A stretch of 51,679 nucleotides of DNA, taken from the NCBI GenBank assembly GCA_016177875.1, contig JACOUL010000043.1, positions 1-51,679 of the forward strand, written 5' to 3'. Origin of the DNA: Burkholderiales bacterium. GTDB taxonomy: Bacteria > Pseudomonadota > Gammaproteobacteria > Burkholderiales > Burkholderiaceae_D. Below, piece by piece: positions 25,999 through 35,259 of this stretch. The notes below the pieces were generated by a model. It made no database searches. It had not been told where the DNA came from and saw nothing but the letters and a program-made list of their open reading frames with translations. Within the stretch, counting starts at the first letter, position 1. Every line of letters starts with the position of its first letter. Position numbers and translations under genes: made by a program.

Positions 25999-26000
25999 CA

Positions 26001-26432
26001 ATGTGGCTGCCTCGCATTAGGCTGCTGATTACCGTGTTATGGGTAGGCAGTCTGTGGGCAATCGGCTATCTTGCCGCGCCCACCTTATTTGCGACGCTTG
26101 CGGACAAAATATTGGCCGGCGCGATTGCAGGTAGTTTATTTCGCACGGAAGCTTGGGTGTCTCTGGGGTGCGGTGCCGTTTTGCTTCCGCTGGTATGGCG
26201 ATTGCCGCAGCGAAAATGGCTGGTAGGCTTGGTGCTTGCAATGCTGGCCGGTACCTTGGTTACTTATTTCGGCATTCAGCCGTGGATGGCGGAACTCAAG
26301 CAAAGCGCTGGGGCGGCAGGTGTGATGGCGTCTGAGTCGACATCCCAATTTGCTTTGTTGCATGGAGTGGCCAGCACGATTTATCTCATCCAAAGCGTGC
26401 TGGGAGCCGTATTGGTCGTACGGATGCGTTGA
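26001..26432 (+). CDS. DUF4149 family membrane protein
   Basis: 143-residue inner-membrane protein of the DUF4149 family, function unknown. Four hydrophobic helices (about 5-32, 44-66, 70-90, 118-140). The N-terminal helix carries WVGSLWAIGYLAAPTLF, the family signature, and Phe-Arg-Thr-Glu (FRTEAW) follows. It begins 2 bases after the greA stop, so it is cotranscribed with greA. Its stop abuts the yhbY stop on the other strand. Confidence 0.85.
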   Translation: MWLPRIRLLITVLWVGSLWAIGYLAAPTLFATLADKILAGAIAGSLFRTEAWVSLGCGAVLLPLVWRLPQRKWLVGLVLAMLAGTLVTYFGIQPWMAELKQSAGAAGVMASESTSQFALLHGVASTIYLIQSVLGAVLVVRMR

Positions 26433-26897
26433 TTATCGACCGAAGGTTTTCTTGACGCTCGATTGGCGCGGCTTGGCACGTTTGATGTTTCCACCCGCCG
26501 TGACGCGTTCGTTGCCTTTTAGCAGTACTTTCGTTACGGTCGGTTTCTTCGTGCCGGAACGGCTGGGCTTGACAATGGTAACTTGGCGCATACCCTTGCC
26601 GCGTTTTTCATCCGATTCCTTGACGGTTTCTTTTTGCGGACGATAAATGACGAGCAGTTTTCCGATATGCTGCACGGGTGCGGCGTCGAGCTCTTCGCAA
26701 ATCGTCTCGTAAATGCCAATGCGTGCTTCGCGGTCGTCACCGGCAACACGCACTTTAATCAAGCCGTGCGCGTTTAAGCTGGCGTCGATCTCTTTCATGA
26801 CTGCCGGCGTCAAACCGGCTTCGCCGATGATGACGACGGGATTTAAGGCGTGGGCTTCGGAGCGAAGCCTGCTGCGTTCGGCGGGACTGAGATTCAT
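26433..26897 (-). CDS. yhbY: YhbY-type CRM-domain RNA-binding protein with basic tail
   Basis: Small RNA-binding protein associated with pre-50S ribosomal particles, 154 residues from the ATG at 26897. The CRM domain (residues about 1-95) starts MNLSPAERSRLRSEAHAL and holds the GxxG loop in VVIIGEAGLTPAV. The C-terminal 55 residues are basic and low in hydrophobics (KPSRSGTKKPTVTK, KRAKPRQSSVKKTFGR), longer than E. coli YhbY (97 residues); such tails are common in betaproteobacteria. An in-frame TTG at 26924 would overlap rlmE and is rejected. Its start lies only 20 bases from the rlmE start on the other strand. Confidence 0.9.
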   Translation of the reverse strand: MNLSPAERSRLRSEAHALNPVVIIGEAGLTPAVMKEIDASLNAHGLIKVRVAGDDREARIGIYETICEELDAAPVQHIGKLLVIYRPQKETVKESDEKRGKGMRQVTIVKPSRSGTKKPTVTKVLLKGNERVTAGGNIKRAKPRQSSVKKTFGR

Positions 26898-26917
26898 AGG
26901 AATAGTATTGTACTTGA

Positions 26918-27562
26918 ATGGCAAAAAATAAATTCAATAAGAATTGGGTGCACGATCACATCAACGACCCTTACGTTAAGCAAGCGCAGAAGGAAGGATA
27001 TCGGGCGCGTGCTGTTTATAAGCTCAAGGAAATCGACGAGGCGGAGAGGCTCATCAAGCCTGGGCAAGTGATTGTCGATTTGGGCTGCACACCCGGCAGC
27101 TGGTCGCAATACGTGCGTAACAAGTTGGCCAAGCCTGCGGGCGGAGGCGTCGAGGGAACCATCATCGGCTTGGATATGTTGCCTATGGAGCCGATTGCGG
27201 ACGTGCATTTCATTCAGGGCGATTTCCGGGAGCAGGAAGTACTCGACCAATTGGAAACCGTGGTGGCAGGGCGCAAGGTCGATTTGGTATTGTCCGATAT
27301 GGCCCCTAATCTTTCCGGCGTGGCTGTCACGGATGCGGCGAGGGTCGAGCACATTATCGATCTTGCCTTGGAATTCTCCCAAGCTCATCTGAAACCTTCG
27401 GGAGCCTTGCTCGTCAAATGTTTCAATGGATCAGGCTACAGCCAAATCCTGGAAAAATTCCGGCAAGAGTTCAAAACCGTCATCGCCAAAAAGCCCAAAG
27501 CCAGCCGGGATAAGTCTTCAGAGACGTTTTTGCTGGGAAAACATCTGAAGAATTCCCAATAA
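26918..27562 (+). CDS. rlmE: 23S rRNA 2'-O-ribose methyltransferase (RrmJ/FtsJ)
   Basis: Methylates U2552 of 23S rRNA using S-adenosylmethionine, a late 50S assembly step. 214 residues, standard. SAM motif I is [16 protein letters not shown]; the catalytic K-D-K set is indicated by [13 protein letters not shown] (first Lys), VLSDMAPN (Asp) and [10 protein letters not shown] (Lys). There is no good ribosome site directly before the ATG. It is followed by ftsH, as in E. coli where rrmJ-ftsH are both heat-induced. Confidence 0.95.
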   Translation: MAKNKFNKNWVHDHINDPYVKQAQKEGYRARAVYKLKEIDEAERLIKPGQVIVDLGCTPGSWSQYVRNKLAKPAGGGVEGTIIGLDMLPMEPIADVHFIQGDFREQEVLDQLETVVAGRKVDLVLSDMAPNLSGVAVTDAARVEHIIDLALEFSQAHLKPSGALLVKCFNGSGYSQILEKFRQEFKTVIAKKPKASRDKSSETFLLGKHLKNSQ

Positions 27563-27585
27563 ATTCCCTTAAATGCGGATTTGCC

Positions 27586-27613
27586 CTTGACTAATCAGGG
27601 ATGAACCTCATCT
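27586..27613 (+). promoter_or_regulatory. Sigma-32-like heat-shock promoter of ftsH
   Basis: CTTGACT (27586-27592), a 13-base spacer and CCTCATCT (27606-27613, one mismatch to CCCCATnT) match the sigma-32 consensus layout. It lies between rlmE and ftsH, 85 bases before the ftsH start. ftsH is under heat-shock control in E. coli, which fits. A GTCGGT/ACCGAC hairpin lies in the leader (about 27628-27657). Confidence 0.6.
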
Positions 27614-27698
27614 GCGATATGGCAAGGGTCGGTTAATACGAGTAAAATCGACCGACACTCTCTATGAAAAGGCGCGATGCGCGTCAAGGAGCACCTTA

Positions 27699-29585
27699 GT
27701 GAATAACATGTTTTCCAAAGCAGCCGTCTGGGTCGTCATTGCCCTGGTCTTGTTTACCGTCTTTAAGCAATTTGACGGGCGGTCGCTGTCGAGCGGTGCG
27801 GCGCCGATTTCGTACTCGGAATTCCTGGACGAGGTCAAAGCCAAGCACATCAAGGATGCCATCATTGAAGACCGTAGCATTATTGCAACGACCAATGAAG
27901 GTAAAAAGATCAAGACTGCGATTACTTACCTGGATCGCGGCTTGATCGGTGACTTAATCAACAATGGCGTGAAATTCGACGTCAAGCAGCCTGAAGAACA
28001 ATCCTTCCTTTCGCAAGTCTTTATTTCCTGGTTTCCGATGCTGTTGTTGATCGGCGTATGGATCTTTTTCATGCGCCAAATGCAAGGCGGCGGCAAGGGC
28101 GGCGCGTTTTCTTTCGGCAAATCCAAGGCGCGCATGCTGGACGAAAACAATAATGCCGTGACCTTTGCCGATGTGGCCGGCTGCGATGAAGCGAAAGAAG
28201 AAGTGCAAGAGTTGGTGGATTTCTTGCGCGATCCTACCAAGTTCCAAAAGCTGGGTGGCCGTATCCCGCGCGGCGTGCTGATGGTTGGTCCGCCGGGTAC
28301 CGGTAAGACCTTGCTGGCGCGCGCTATTGCCGGCGAAGCCAAGGTGCCGTTCTTCACCATTTCCGGTTCCGACTTCGTGGAAATGTTCGTCGGCGTGGGC
28401 GCATCGCGCGTACGCGACATGTTTGAAAATGCCAAAAAGCATTCGCCTTGCATCGTGTTCATTGACGAAATCGATGCGGTCGGTCGTCATCGCGGCGCCG
28501 GTTTGGGCGGGGGCAACGACGAGCGCGAACAAACTTTGAACCAGTTGCTGGTCGAGATGGATGGTTTCGAAGCCAACGCCGGCGTGATCGTGATCGCCGC
28601 GACCAACCGTGCCGATGTGCTCGACAAAGCGCTGTTGCGTCCGGGCCGTTTCGACCGCCAAGTGATGGTGGGCTTGCCGGATATCCGCGGCCGTGAGCAA
28701 ATCCTCTATGTACATATGCGCAAAGTGCCGATCGCGCCGGACGTTAAAGCTGACATCCTGGCACGTGGTACACCGGGCTTTTCCGGCGCCGATTTGGCTA
28801 ACCTGGTCAATGAAGCAGCATTGTTTGCCGCACGCCGCAACAAGCGCCTGGTGGAAATGCAAGACTTCGAGGATGCCAAGGACAAAATCGTCATGGGTCC
28901 CGAGCGCAAATCCGCCGTTATGCGCGAGGAAGAGCGCACTAATACCGCCTACCATGAATCCGGCCATGCGGTCGTCGCTAAGCTTTTGCCCAAGGCGGAC
29001 CCGGTACACAAAGTGACCATCATGCCGCGCGGTTATGCGCTCGGTTTGACTTGGCAATTGCCGGAGCATGACCGCATCAATATGTACAAGGATAAGATGC
29101 TGGAAGAAATTGCCATCTTGTTTGCGGGACGTATTGCAGAAGAAATCTTCATGCATCAAAAGTCGACCGGCGCATCGAATGACTTTGAGCGCGCGACGAA
29201 ATTGGCGCGTGCGATGGTGACGCGCTACGGTATGTCCGATAGCATGGGCACCATGGTGTACGAGGATACTGAACAGGATTCGTACTTTGGCCGCATGGCT
29301 TCCAAGACAGTGTCGGAAGCGACGCAGCAAAAAGTCGATGCCGAAATCCGCAGCATTCTGGATGAACAGTACGCGTTGTCGCGTAAGCTGCTCGAAGAAA
29401 ATCGCGATAAAGTCGACGTCATGGCCAAGGCGCTGCTCGAATGGGAAACCTTGGACGCTGATCAGATTAACGACATCATGCAAGGTCAAGAGCCGCGTCT
29501 GCCGAAAGCGGGCGTGCCGACCAAGCGCCCTTCGTCCGATAGCACTTCCGGCGGCGTATCGCCGAATGCGCCGGCACCGGCTTAA
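27699..29585 (+). CDS. ftsH: ATP-dependent zinc metalloprotease FtsH
   Basis: Membrane-anchored AAA+ protease that degrades misfolded membrane proteins and regulators such as sigma-32 and LpxC in known bacteria. 628 residues. Two N-terminal helices (about 4-22 and 101-122) flank a small periplasmic domain. The AAA domain has Walker A GPPGTGKT (197-204) and Walker [12 protein letters not shown]. The second region of homology ends with RPGRFDRQV. The zinc site H419-E-S-G-H423 is intact. A GTG start is chosen because AAGGAG (27686-27691) lies 7 bases before it. A strong terminator follows. Confidence 0.97.
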   Translation: MNNMFSKAAVWVVIALVLFTVFKQFDGRSLSSGAAPISYSEFLDEVKAKHIKDAIIEDRSIIATTNEGKKIKTAITYLDRGLIGDLINNGVKFDVKQPEEQSFLSQVFISWFPMLLLIGVWIFFMRQMQGGGKGGAFSFGKSKARMLDENNNAVTFADVAGCDEAKEEVQELVDFLRDPTKFQKLGGRIPRGVLMVGPPGTGKTLLARAIAGEAKVPFFTISGSDFVEMFVGVGASRVRDMFENAKKHSPCIVFIDEIDAVGRHRGAGLGGGNDEREQTLNQLLVEMDGFEANAGVIVIAATNRADVLDKALLRPGRFDRQVMVGLPDIRGREQILYVHMRKVPIAPDVKADILARGTPGFSGADLANLVNEAALFAARRNKRLVEMQDFEDAKDKIVMGPERKSAVMREEERTNTAYHESGHAVVAKLLPKADPVHKVTIMPRGYALGLTWQLPEHDRINMYKDKMLEEIAILFAGRIAEEIFMHQKSTGASNDFERATKLARAMVTRYGMSDSMGTMVYEDTEQDSYFGRMASKTVSEATQQKVDAEIRSILDEQYALSRKLLEENRDKVDVMAKALLEWETLDADQINDIMQGQEPRLPKAGVPTKRPSSDSTSGGVSPNAPAPA

Positions 29586-29608
29586 GCGAAATTGCAATTC
29601 ATGAGCAA

Positions 29609-29636
29609 GGGTGAGGATTTCTCCTCACCCTTTTTT
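29609..29636 (+). terminator. Rho-independent terminator of ftsH
   Basis: Perfect 9-bp GC-rich stem (29609-29617 with 29622-29630), 4-base loop and six T (29631-29636). It ends 3 bases before the folP start codon at 29639. Confidence 0.9.
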
Positions 29637-29638
29637 AT

Positions 29639-30487
29639 ATGACTTCTCGGCATCTCCAATGTGGTCGTTTCCGTCTGCGTGTCGATCGGCAGGCGCGGCC
29701 GCTGGTCATGGGTGTGTTGAACGTAACGCCGGATTCCTTTTCCGACGGCGGTCAATTCGCTTCGTTAGATGCCGCGCTGTCGCATGCCGAGCAAATGATT
29801 TCCGATGGCGTCGACATCATCGATATCGGCGGCGAATCCAGTCGTCCGGGCGCCCCCCCCTTGTCGCTTGATGAGGAGCTCAAACGTGTCATGCCGGTGC
29901 TGTATGCATTGCGCGATTGCGGCAAGCCGATTTCCGTGGATACCTATAAGTCTGAAGTGATGCATGAAGTACTGGCTGCAGGTACTGACATGATCAACGA
30001 TATTCGCGGCTTTCGTGCTCCAGAGGCATTGCGGGCAGTCAAGGATGGCGATTGCGCGCTGTGTATCATGCATATGCAAAGCGATCCGCAAACGATGCAG
30101 GTGAATCCGCAATATGAGGACGTGGTTGCTGAAGTGCGGGACTTTCTGCAAGAGCGGGTGCGCAACCTCACCGAAGGCGGAGTCGATCGTCAACGCATAT
30201 GCATCGATCCCGGATTCGGATTTGGCAAGACGCTCGCGCATAATCTCGGCCTGCTGAAAAATCTCGACCGGATTCAAGCGGCGCTCGATTTGCCGCTGTT
30301 GGCCGGCCTGTCGCGCAAGTCGATGATCGGCGCGCTTACCGGCAGACAGGTAGAGGACCGCTTGGCCGGGAGCATTGCTGCTGCGTTAGCCGCGGCGGAA
30401 CGCGGCGCCCGAATCTTGCGCGTGCATGATGTGGCCGCGACAGTCGACGCCTTGAGAGTCTGGCAGGCGGCGCGGGAATCGGTTTAA
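29639..30487 (+). CDS. folP: Dihydropteroate synthase
   Basis: Condenses p-aminobenzoate with dihydropterin pyrophosphate in folate synthesis; target of sulfonamides. 282 residues. Motifs: RPLVMGVLNVTPDSFSDGG near the N-terminus (pterin/pyrophosphate loop), DIGGESSRPGA, and IDPGFGFGKT. The N-terminal LQCGRFRLRVD is conserved in betaproteobacterial homologues, which supports the ATG at 29639 although it has no ribosome site and comes directly after the ftsH terminator. Expression must come from terminator read-through or an unusual initiation. Followed by glmM after 24 bases. Confidence 0.95.
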   Translation: MTSRHLQCGRFRLRVDRQARPLVMGVLNVTPDSFSDGGQFASLDAALSHAEQMISDGVDIIDIGGESSRPGAPPLSLDEELKRVMPVLYALRDCGKPISVDTYKSEVMHEVLAAGTDMINDIRGFRAPEALRAVKDGDCALCIMHMQSDPQTMQVNPQYEDVVAEVRDFLQERVRNLTEGGVDRQRICIDPGFGFGKTLAHNLGLLKNLDRIQAALDLPLLAGLSRKSMIGALTGRQVEDRLAGSIAAALAAAERGARILRVHDVAATVDALRVWQAARESV

Positions 30488-30511
30488 GAAATCACTTCTC
30501 AGGGAGCAGGA

Positions 30512-31846
30512 ATGTCACGTAAATATTTCGGTACTGACGGTGTTCGCGGACGTGTGGGTGAAATGCCCATTACACCGGATTTCGTCATGCGGCTCGGTTA
30601 TGCGGCGGGTAAGGTGCTGGCGCAATCCGAGTCGGGCAAGCCAACCGTATTGATCGGCAAGGACACGCGCATCTCCGGTTATATGCTGGAGGCGGCGCTG
30701 GAAGCGGGATTTTCCGCGGCGGGTGTGGATGTCATGCTGGCCGGACCGATGCCGACACCCGCGGTGGCTTATTTGACTCGCGCCTTGCGGCTCTCGGCGG
30801 GGGTGGTGATATCAGCTTCGCATAATCCTTATCACGACAACGGCATCAAATTCTTTTCGGCGCAGGGCAATAAATTGCCCGACGCGGTAGAGGCGGCAAT
30901 CGAAGCGGCGGTGGCAGCGCCGATCGGATGTGTTTCGTCCGAAAAGCTCGGCAAAGCCAGGCGCTTGGATGATGCGCAAGGACGCTATATCGAGTTTTGC
31001 AAGAGCACTTTCCCGAACGAGCTCGATTTGCGCGGTATGAAGATCGTGGTCGATTGTGCGCATGGTGCCGCATACCATATCGCGCCGCATGTCTTCCATG
31101 AGCTTGGCGCGGAAGTGGAAGCCGTCGGCAGCCATCCGAACGGATTGAATATTAACGACGGTGTCGGTGCGACGCATCCTGCAGCTTTGTCGAAGGCCGT
31201 GCTGGAGCATGATGCGGATGTCGGCATTGCCTTGGACGGAGATGCCGATCGTTTGATCATGGTGGACGGCAGCGGTCGCATCTATAACGGCGACGAGCTG
31301 CTCTATATCATGGTCAAGGATCGCATGGCGACCGCACCCGTGAAGGGCGCTGTCGGCACTTTGATGACGAACATGGCGCTGGAAGTCGCGTTCAAGCAGA
31401 TGGGCGTGGGTTTTGCGCGTGCCAAGGTCGGCGACCGTTATGTACTCGAAGTCTTGCAGGAACGCGGCTGGCTGATCGGCGGCGAAGGCTCAGGGCATTT
31501 GCTGTTCTTGGATAAACATACGACCGGCGACGGAATTGTCTCGGCCTTGCAAGTGTTGTCGGCTTTAAAGCGGTCCGGCAAGACGCTGCCGCAATGCACC
31601 GAGGACTTAACGCTTTATCCGCAAACGCTCATTAACGTGAAGGTGGCACCTGGCTTTGATTGGCAGAAAAATGCCGCAGTGGTGGCAGAAAAAGAAAAAG
31701 TTGAGCGCGAATTGGGCGATAGCGGCCGCGTATTGATTCGTCCGTCCGGCACCGAGCCGCTGGTCCGAGTAATGGTCGAAGCTAAGAGTGCTGAAACTGC
31801 CGAAACGATGGCCCGTCGTCTCGCTAATATGATTAAAGAATCGTAG
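30512..31846 (+). CDS. glmM: Phosphoglucosamine mutase
   Basis: Converts glucosamine-6-phosphate to glucosamine-1-phosphate for UDP-GlcNAc, peptidoglycan and LPS. 444 residues, standard. N-terminal [17 protein letters not shown]; phosphoserine loop [13 protein letters not shown] with Ser103; metal-binding DGDADR in [12 protein letters not shown]; sugar-binding GEGSGH; phosphate-binding [15 protein letters not shown] ribosome site (AGGGAG) precedes the ATG. The folP-glmM order is widely conserved. Confidence 0.97.
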   Translation: MSRKYFGTDGVRGRVGEMPITPDFVMRLGYAAGKVLAQSESGKPTVLIGKDTRISGYMLEAALEAGFSAAGVDVMLAGPMPTPAVAYLTRALRLSAGVVISASHNPYHDNGIKFFSAQGNKLPDAVEAAIEAAVAAPIGCVSSEKLGKARRLDDAQGRYIEFCKSTFPNELDLRGMKIVVDCAHGAAYHIAPHVFHELGAEVEAVGSHPNGLNINDGVGATHPAALSKAVLEHDADVGIALDGDADRLIMVDGSGRIYNGDELLYIMVKDRMATAPVKGAVGTLMTNMALEVAFKQMGVGFARAKVGDRYVLEVLQERGWLIGGEGSGHLLFLDKHTTGDGIVSALQVLSALKRSGKTLPQCTEDLTLYPQTLINVKVAPGFDWQKNAAVVAEKEKVERELGDSGRVLIRPSGTEPLVRVMVEAKSAETAETMARRLANMIKES

Positions 31847-31898
31847 AACTTCGATCAGACGCGCCAATTGTAAAAACCGGTAGATGTTTGTGCTAAAG

Positions 31899-31923
31899 TT
31901 GCCAAGTGGGAATCACTTGGCAA
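31899..31923. promoter_or_regulatory. 10-5-10 inverted repeat before the second GGDEF-EAL gene
   Basis: Perfect 10-bp arms (31899-31908 and 31914-31923) separated by 5 bases, ending 4 bases before the ATG at 31928. The only ribosome-site-like bases (GGGA) lie in the loop. It could be a repressor operator or an RNA hairpin presenting or masking the ribosome site; there is no T run. Confidence 0.5.
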
Positions 31924-31927
31924 TAGC

Positions 31928-33889
31928 ATGAACCGCTTCTGGAAAAACGAGCAAATACCGAATCGCGCCGTACACACCTTGCGGTTCGGCTTCGGTATGT
32001 TATTGGCATTGCTTCTTGCTTGTGGCATCGGCCTCGGCTGGGCGCTGTGGATCCGCAACGTAAGCTTGGCGCTGCTCATCGTCGCTTTTTGGGCAGTCGG
32101 CACCTTTGTCATCTATCGCTGGAGTGTGGCACGTCAGCTCACCTTTGAAGTTGAACGCGGCAAGGCCGGACGCAAATTAAGATTGCTCGCGCACGCCATG
32201 GAAAACACCATGGATGGCGTCATGATTATCGATGCCAAAAAAATGCGCATCGTCGCCGTCAACAAAGGCTTTACCAATATCACCGGTTATACCGCGGAAG
32301 AAGCCATGGGCCATACGCCGCGCATGTTCCGCTCGGAGCATCATGACGAAGCCTTTTACAAAGAGTTGTGGCGTGCCCTGCGCAAAGAGGGGAGGTGGCG
32401 CGGCGAGATCTGGGACACACGTAAAAGCGGGGAAAAGTATGCACAATTACTGAATCTCTCCGCAGTGCGCGTCGAAAACGGCCAAGTCACCCACTATGTC
32501 GGCTCGTTCAACGACATCTCGCAATACAAGGATTATGAATCTGCATTGGAATTCCTGGCCAACCATGATCCTCTGACCAATTTACCCAATCGCATCCTGT
32601 TAAATAATCGGTTGGAAGAGGCGATAGCAAACGCCGGCAGGAAAAACGGATTGGTATGCCTAATGTTCATCGATCTTGACCGTTTTAAGGTCGTCAACGA
32701 TTCTCTCGGGCATGAAATCGGCGACCGGCTTTTGCAGCAAGTGGCCGCCCGCCTCTTGGCCGGGGTTCATCCGGACGCGACCGTGGCCCGATTGGGAGGC
32801 GATGAATTTACGATTGTGACCGAGCGCATCGCCAGCGTAGAAGATGCTGCGCAAATTGCCGAAGGCTTGTTGGAAGCTTTATTAAAGCCCGCCCACATAG
32901 ACGATCACCAGCTATACATTTCGGCCAGTATCGGCGTCAGCTTTTATCCGCAGGATGGCACGGATGCGACTACCTTATTGAAGCATGCCGACACGGCAAT
33001 GTACCGCGCCAAGGAAGAGGGACGAGATAAATTCAAATTCTTTTCCAGCGATATGAATGCACGAGCCCGTGAGTTCATGATGATGGCGAACAGCTTGCGC
33101 CTTGCGCTCGACAAGAATCAGCTGGTGATTGAATATCAGCCGCGCGTCAATTTGAAGAGCGGGCATATCGTCGGCGTGGAAGCTTTACTGCGCTGGGATC
33201 ATCCTGAATTAGGGCGAATTTCGCCGCAAAAATTCATTCCCTTGGCCGAGGAAACCGGTTTGATCGTGCCGATCGGCGAGTGGGTCATCCGTGCCGCATG
33301 CCGGCAAGGCAAAATATGGTTGGATGCGGGCTATCCCTTACATGTCGCGGTCAATCTTTCGGTGCGCCAGTTCCGCAAGAAAGGCTTAGTGGAATTCATC
33401 TTGAATGCTGTGCGAGATGCAGATTATCGCCCCGATTTATTGGAAGTAGAGATCACCGAAAGTTTGATGATGGATGATCCGGACGCGATCAATTCCACAC
33501 TCAATGAATTGCACGAGCATGGCATCAAGATTGCAATCGATGATTTCGGCACGGGTTACTCTTCGCTCAATTACTTAAAGCAGTTTCCGATCGGTTACGT
33601 CAAGATCGACCAGTCATTTGTACGCGATACGCCGGGGGACCCCGATAGTGTGGCGATTGTTAAAACCATTATCGCAATGGGCAAGAATTTGCGTTTGTCG
33701 CTGATTGCCGAAGGCATCGAAAATGAACAGCAGCGCGATTTATTGTGCGCGGAAGGTTGCGACGAAGCGCAAGGATTTTTCTATAGCCGTTCGGTTCCCG
33801 CGCATGATATTTTGCCTTTGCTCGTACGCTTTAACGGTGATAAATCGGTGATGAAAGAAGAAGCTCTTGCCGGCACTCAAGGCGACTAA
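31928..33889 (+). CDS. Membrane PAS-GGDEF-EAL cyclic-di-GMP protein
   Basis: 653-residue inner-membrane signalling protein likely to act on cyclic di-GMP. Two N-terminal helices (about 18-40 and 43-63) with a very short loop, then PAS (about 80-200, NTMDGVMIIDAKKMRIVAVN), a GGDEF domain with intact L-G290-G-D-E-F294 and an EAL domain with E418-A-L in EALLRWDHPE. The EAL residues NLSVRQF, EITESLMM and DDFGTGYSS are kept, so phosphodiesterase activity is plausible. An inverted repeat sits directly before the start codon. It stands alone between glmM and the tRNA genes. Confidence 0.92.
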   Translation: MNRFWKNEQIPNRAVHTLRFGFGMLLALLLACGIGLGWALWIRNVSLALLIVAFWAVGTFVIYRWSVARQLTFEVERGKAGRKLRLLAHAMENTMDGVMIIDAKKMRIVAVNKGFTNITGYTAEEAMGHTPRMFRSEHHDEAFYKELWRALRKEGRWRGEIWDTRKSGEKYAQLLNLSAVRVENGQVTHYVGSFNDISQYKDYESALEFLANHDPLTNLPNRILLNNRLEEAIANAGRKNGLVCLMFIDLDRFKVVNDSLGHEIGDRLLQQVAARLLAGVHPDATVARLGGDEFTIVTERIASVEDAAQIAEGLLEALLKPAHIDDHQLYISASIGVSFYPQDGTDATTLLKHADTAMYRAKEEGRDKFKFFSSDMNARAREFMMMANSLRLALDKNQLVIEYQPRVNLKSGHIVGVEALLRWDHPELGRISPQKFIPLAEETGLIVPIGEWVIRAACRQGKIWLDAGYPLHVAVNLSVRQFRKKGLVEFILNAVRDADYRPDLLEVEITESLMMDDPDAINSTLNELHEHGIKIAIDDFGTGYSSLNYLKQFPIGYVKIDQSFVRDTPGDPDSVAIVKTIIAMGKNLRLSLIAEGIENEQQRDLLCAEGCDEAQGFFYSRSVPAHDILPLLVRFNGDKSVMKEEALAGTQGD

Positions 33890-33930
33890 CATTGACCCAG
33901 CACCCCCTCTCCTGTATCATCGAATGCACT

Positions 33931-34007
33931 CGGAGTGTAGCGCAGCCCGGTAGCGCACCTGCTTTGGGAGCAGGGGGTCCAAGGTTCGAATCCTTGTACT
34001 CCGACCA
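33931..34007 (+). tRNA. tRNA-Pro (TGG anticodon)
   Basis: 77-nt cloverleaf with the CCA end encoded. The 7-bp acceptor stem CGGAGTG pairs with TACTCCG, the anticodon loop TTTGGGA contains TGG, and the T-loop is GTTCGAATC. A terminator follows at 34017. Confidence 0.95.
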
Positions 34008-34016
34008 AATTTCCCT

Positions 34017-34046
34017 ACGGGCTGTCGATGGCAGCCCGTTTTCTTT
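34017..34046 (+). terminator. Terminator after tRNA-Pro
   Basis: 8-bp stem (34017-34024 with 34032-34039) with a 7-base loop followed by a T-rich run to 34046. It lies between the two tRNA genes, so tRNA-Arg may have its own promoter. Confidence 0.75.
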
Positions 34047-34067
34047 TCGTTGCTTGATCGCTTCCAC

Positions 34068-34144
<77 letters not shown>

Positions 34145-34295
34145 CTTTCTCAATTTCTCCAACTTCGGAACATGCTGGCCGTTGTTCGCGGATTCTATTC
34201 TTCGCTTGATCAACTTGGCGGACCGTTTCTTCTCGCGTCCAAAAAAGGCAAAACGCCATTAGGCAAACGACGCACGGAGTTAGTTCCGCCAAAGT

Positions 34296-34330
34296 TTGAC
34301 TTTTTTCAAAAAATGGGTAAAATTCCCATT
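34296..34330 (+). promoter_or_regulatory. Promoter with overlapping palindrome for the DUF6502-DUF5666 pair
   Basis: TTGACT (34296-34301), a 16-bp spacer and TAAAAT (34318-34323) form a sigma-70-like promoter 49 bases before the ATG at 34372. The arms AATGGG (34312-34317) and CCCATT (34325-34330) flank the -10 box as an inverted repeat, suggesting an operator. The region 34145-34295 shows nothing else. Confidence 0.55.
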
Positions 34331-34371
34331 AATTGCTTTGTGGTATCTAATGTTTTCCAGCTAAAGGCACG

Positions 34372-35259
34372 ATGGATCAGCGCTCTACGCCTCCTGCAAG
34401 TTCCATGGTGCTCCAACAGTTAGCGCGCGTCTTAGAGCCGCTGGTGCGCTTGCTGTTGAAGTTCGGTGGAACCTATCCCCAGTTGGCCGAACTGACCAAA
34501 GCGGTCTTTGTAAAGGTCGCGCAGGAGGAATTGATGGCGGAAGGACGGCGTCTTACCGACAGCAATTTGGCGATTACGACCGGCATTCATCGCAAGGATA
34601 TCAAGCGCTTGCGAGCCGAGGTAAAGGAAGAGCCTTTATCCGGCCATGAAAGACTGCCCGTTTCGCTTGCATCTACCGTATTTACGAAGTGGCTTACTGA
34701 CCCGAATTATCTTGGCAAGAACGGCCAGCCGCAAACATTGGCGAGATTCGGCGACGAGAATAGTTTTGAAAGCCTAGTACAAAGCGTATCGACCGATATC
34801 CATCCCCGAACGATTCTGGACGAGCTGTTTCGCTTGGGACTGATCGAGGTAGGCGACTACCAGGTACGTCCGCTGAAAACCAGTTTTGTTCCGAATCCGG
34901 ATGTGGCGCATATGCTTGAATTCCTAGGGATGAATCTTCACGATCATGCTGCGGCAGCAGTGCACAATTTGCGGGGAACATCTTTACCCTTTCTTGAGCA
35001 AAGTGTAGCCAGTGATTCGCTCGACCCATCGACGATCGGTGAGATGATGGACATAACGCGCGGCGAATGGCGGAGCGTTTTAAAGAAAATTGTTCCTCAA
35101 CTTGAGGCGCGAGAAGTGAAAAATGAAGTAGCATCCGAGCCTAGTGCAAAGACCGCAATTTCGCGTATTCGCATCGGTATGTACTTTTACGCAGAAGAAC
35201 TGGAGACCGCGTCGTCGGACGGGGGCAGCAACTTACAGATCGCAAGGGGAAGATCATGA
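34372..35259 (+). CDS. DUF6502 family protein
   Basis: 295-residue cytosolic protein recognised as DUF6502; function not established. The N-terminus LARVLEPLVRLLLKFGGTYP followed by a region with DSNLAITTGIHRKDIKRLR suggests a helix-turn-helix, so a regulator is possible. The rest is helical with no catalytic signature or membrane segment. Its stop overlaps the start of the DUF5666 lipoprotein by 4 bases, giving a two-gene unit behind the promoter at 34296. Confidence 0.8.
   Translation: MDQRSTPPASSMVLQQLARVLEPLVRLLLKFGGTYPQLAELTKAVFVKVAQEELMAEGRRLTDSNLAITTGIHRKDIKRLRAEVKEEPLSGHERLPVSLASTVFTKWLTDPNYLGKNGQPQTLARFGDENSFESLVQSVSTDIHPRTILDELFRLGLIEVGDYQVRPLKTSFVPNPDVAHMLEFLGMNLHDHAAAAVHNLRGTSLPFLEQSVASDSLDPSTIGEMMDITRGEWRSVLKKIVPQLEAREVKNEVASEPSAKTAISRIRIGMYFYAEELETASSDGGSNLQIARGRS

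Noticed and set aside
26898..26924. TTG start at 26924 for yhbY
   Set aside because: Overlaps the rlmE start, and the CRM domain begins at the ATG at 26897.
27954..29597. Long minus-strand open frame of 547 codons opposite ftsH
   Set aside because: Exactly antisense to the well-supported ftsH gene; low-complexity His/Arg-rich product, a shadow of GC-rich codons.
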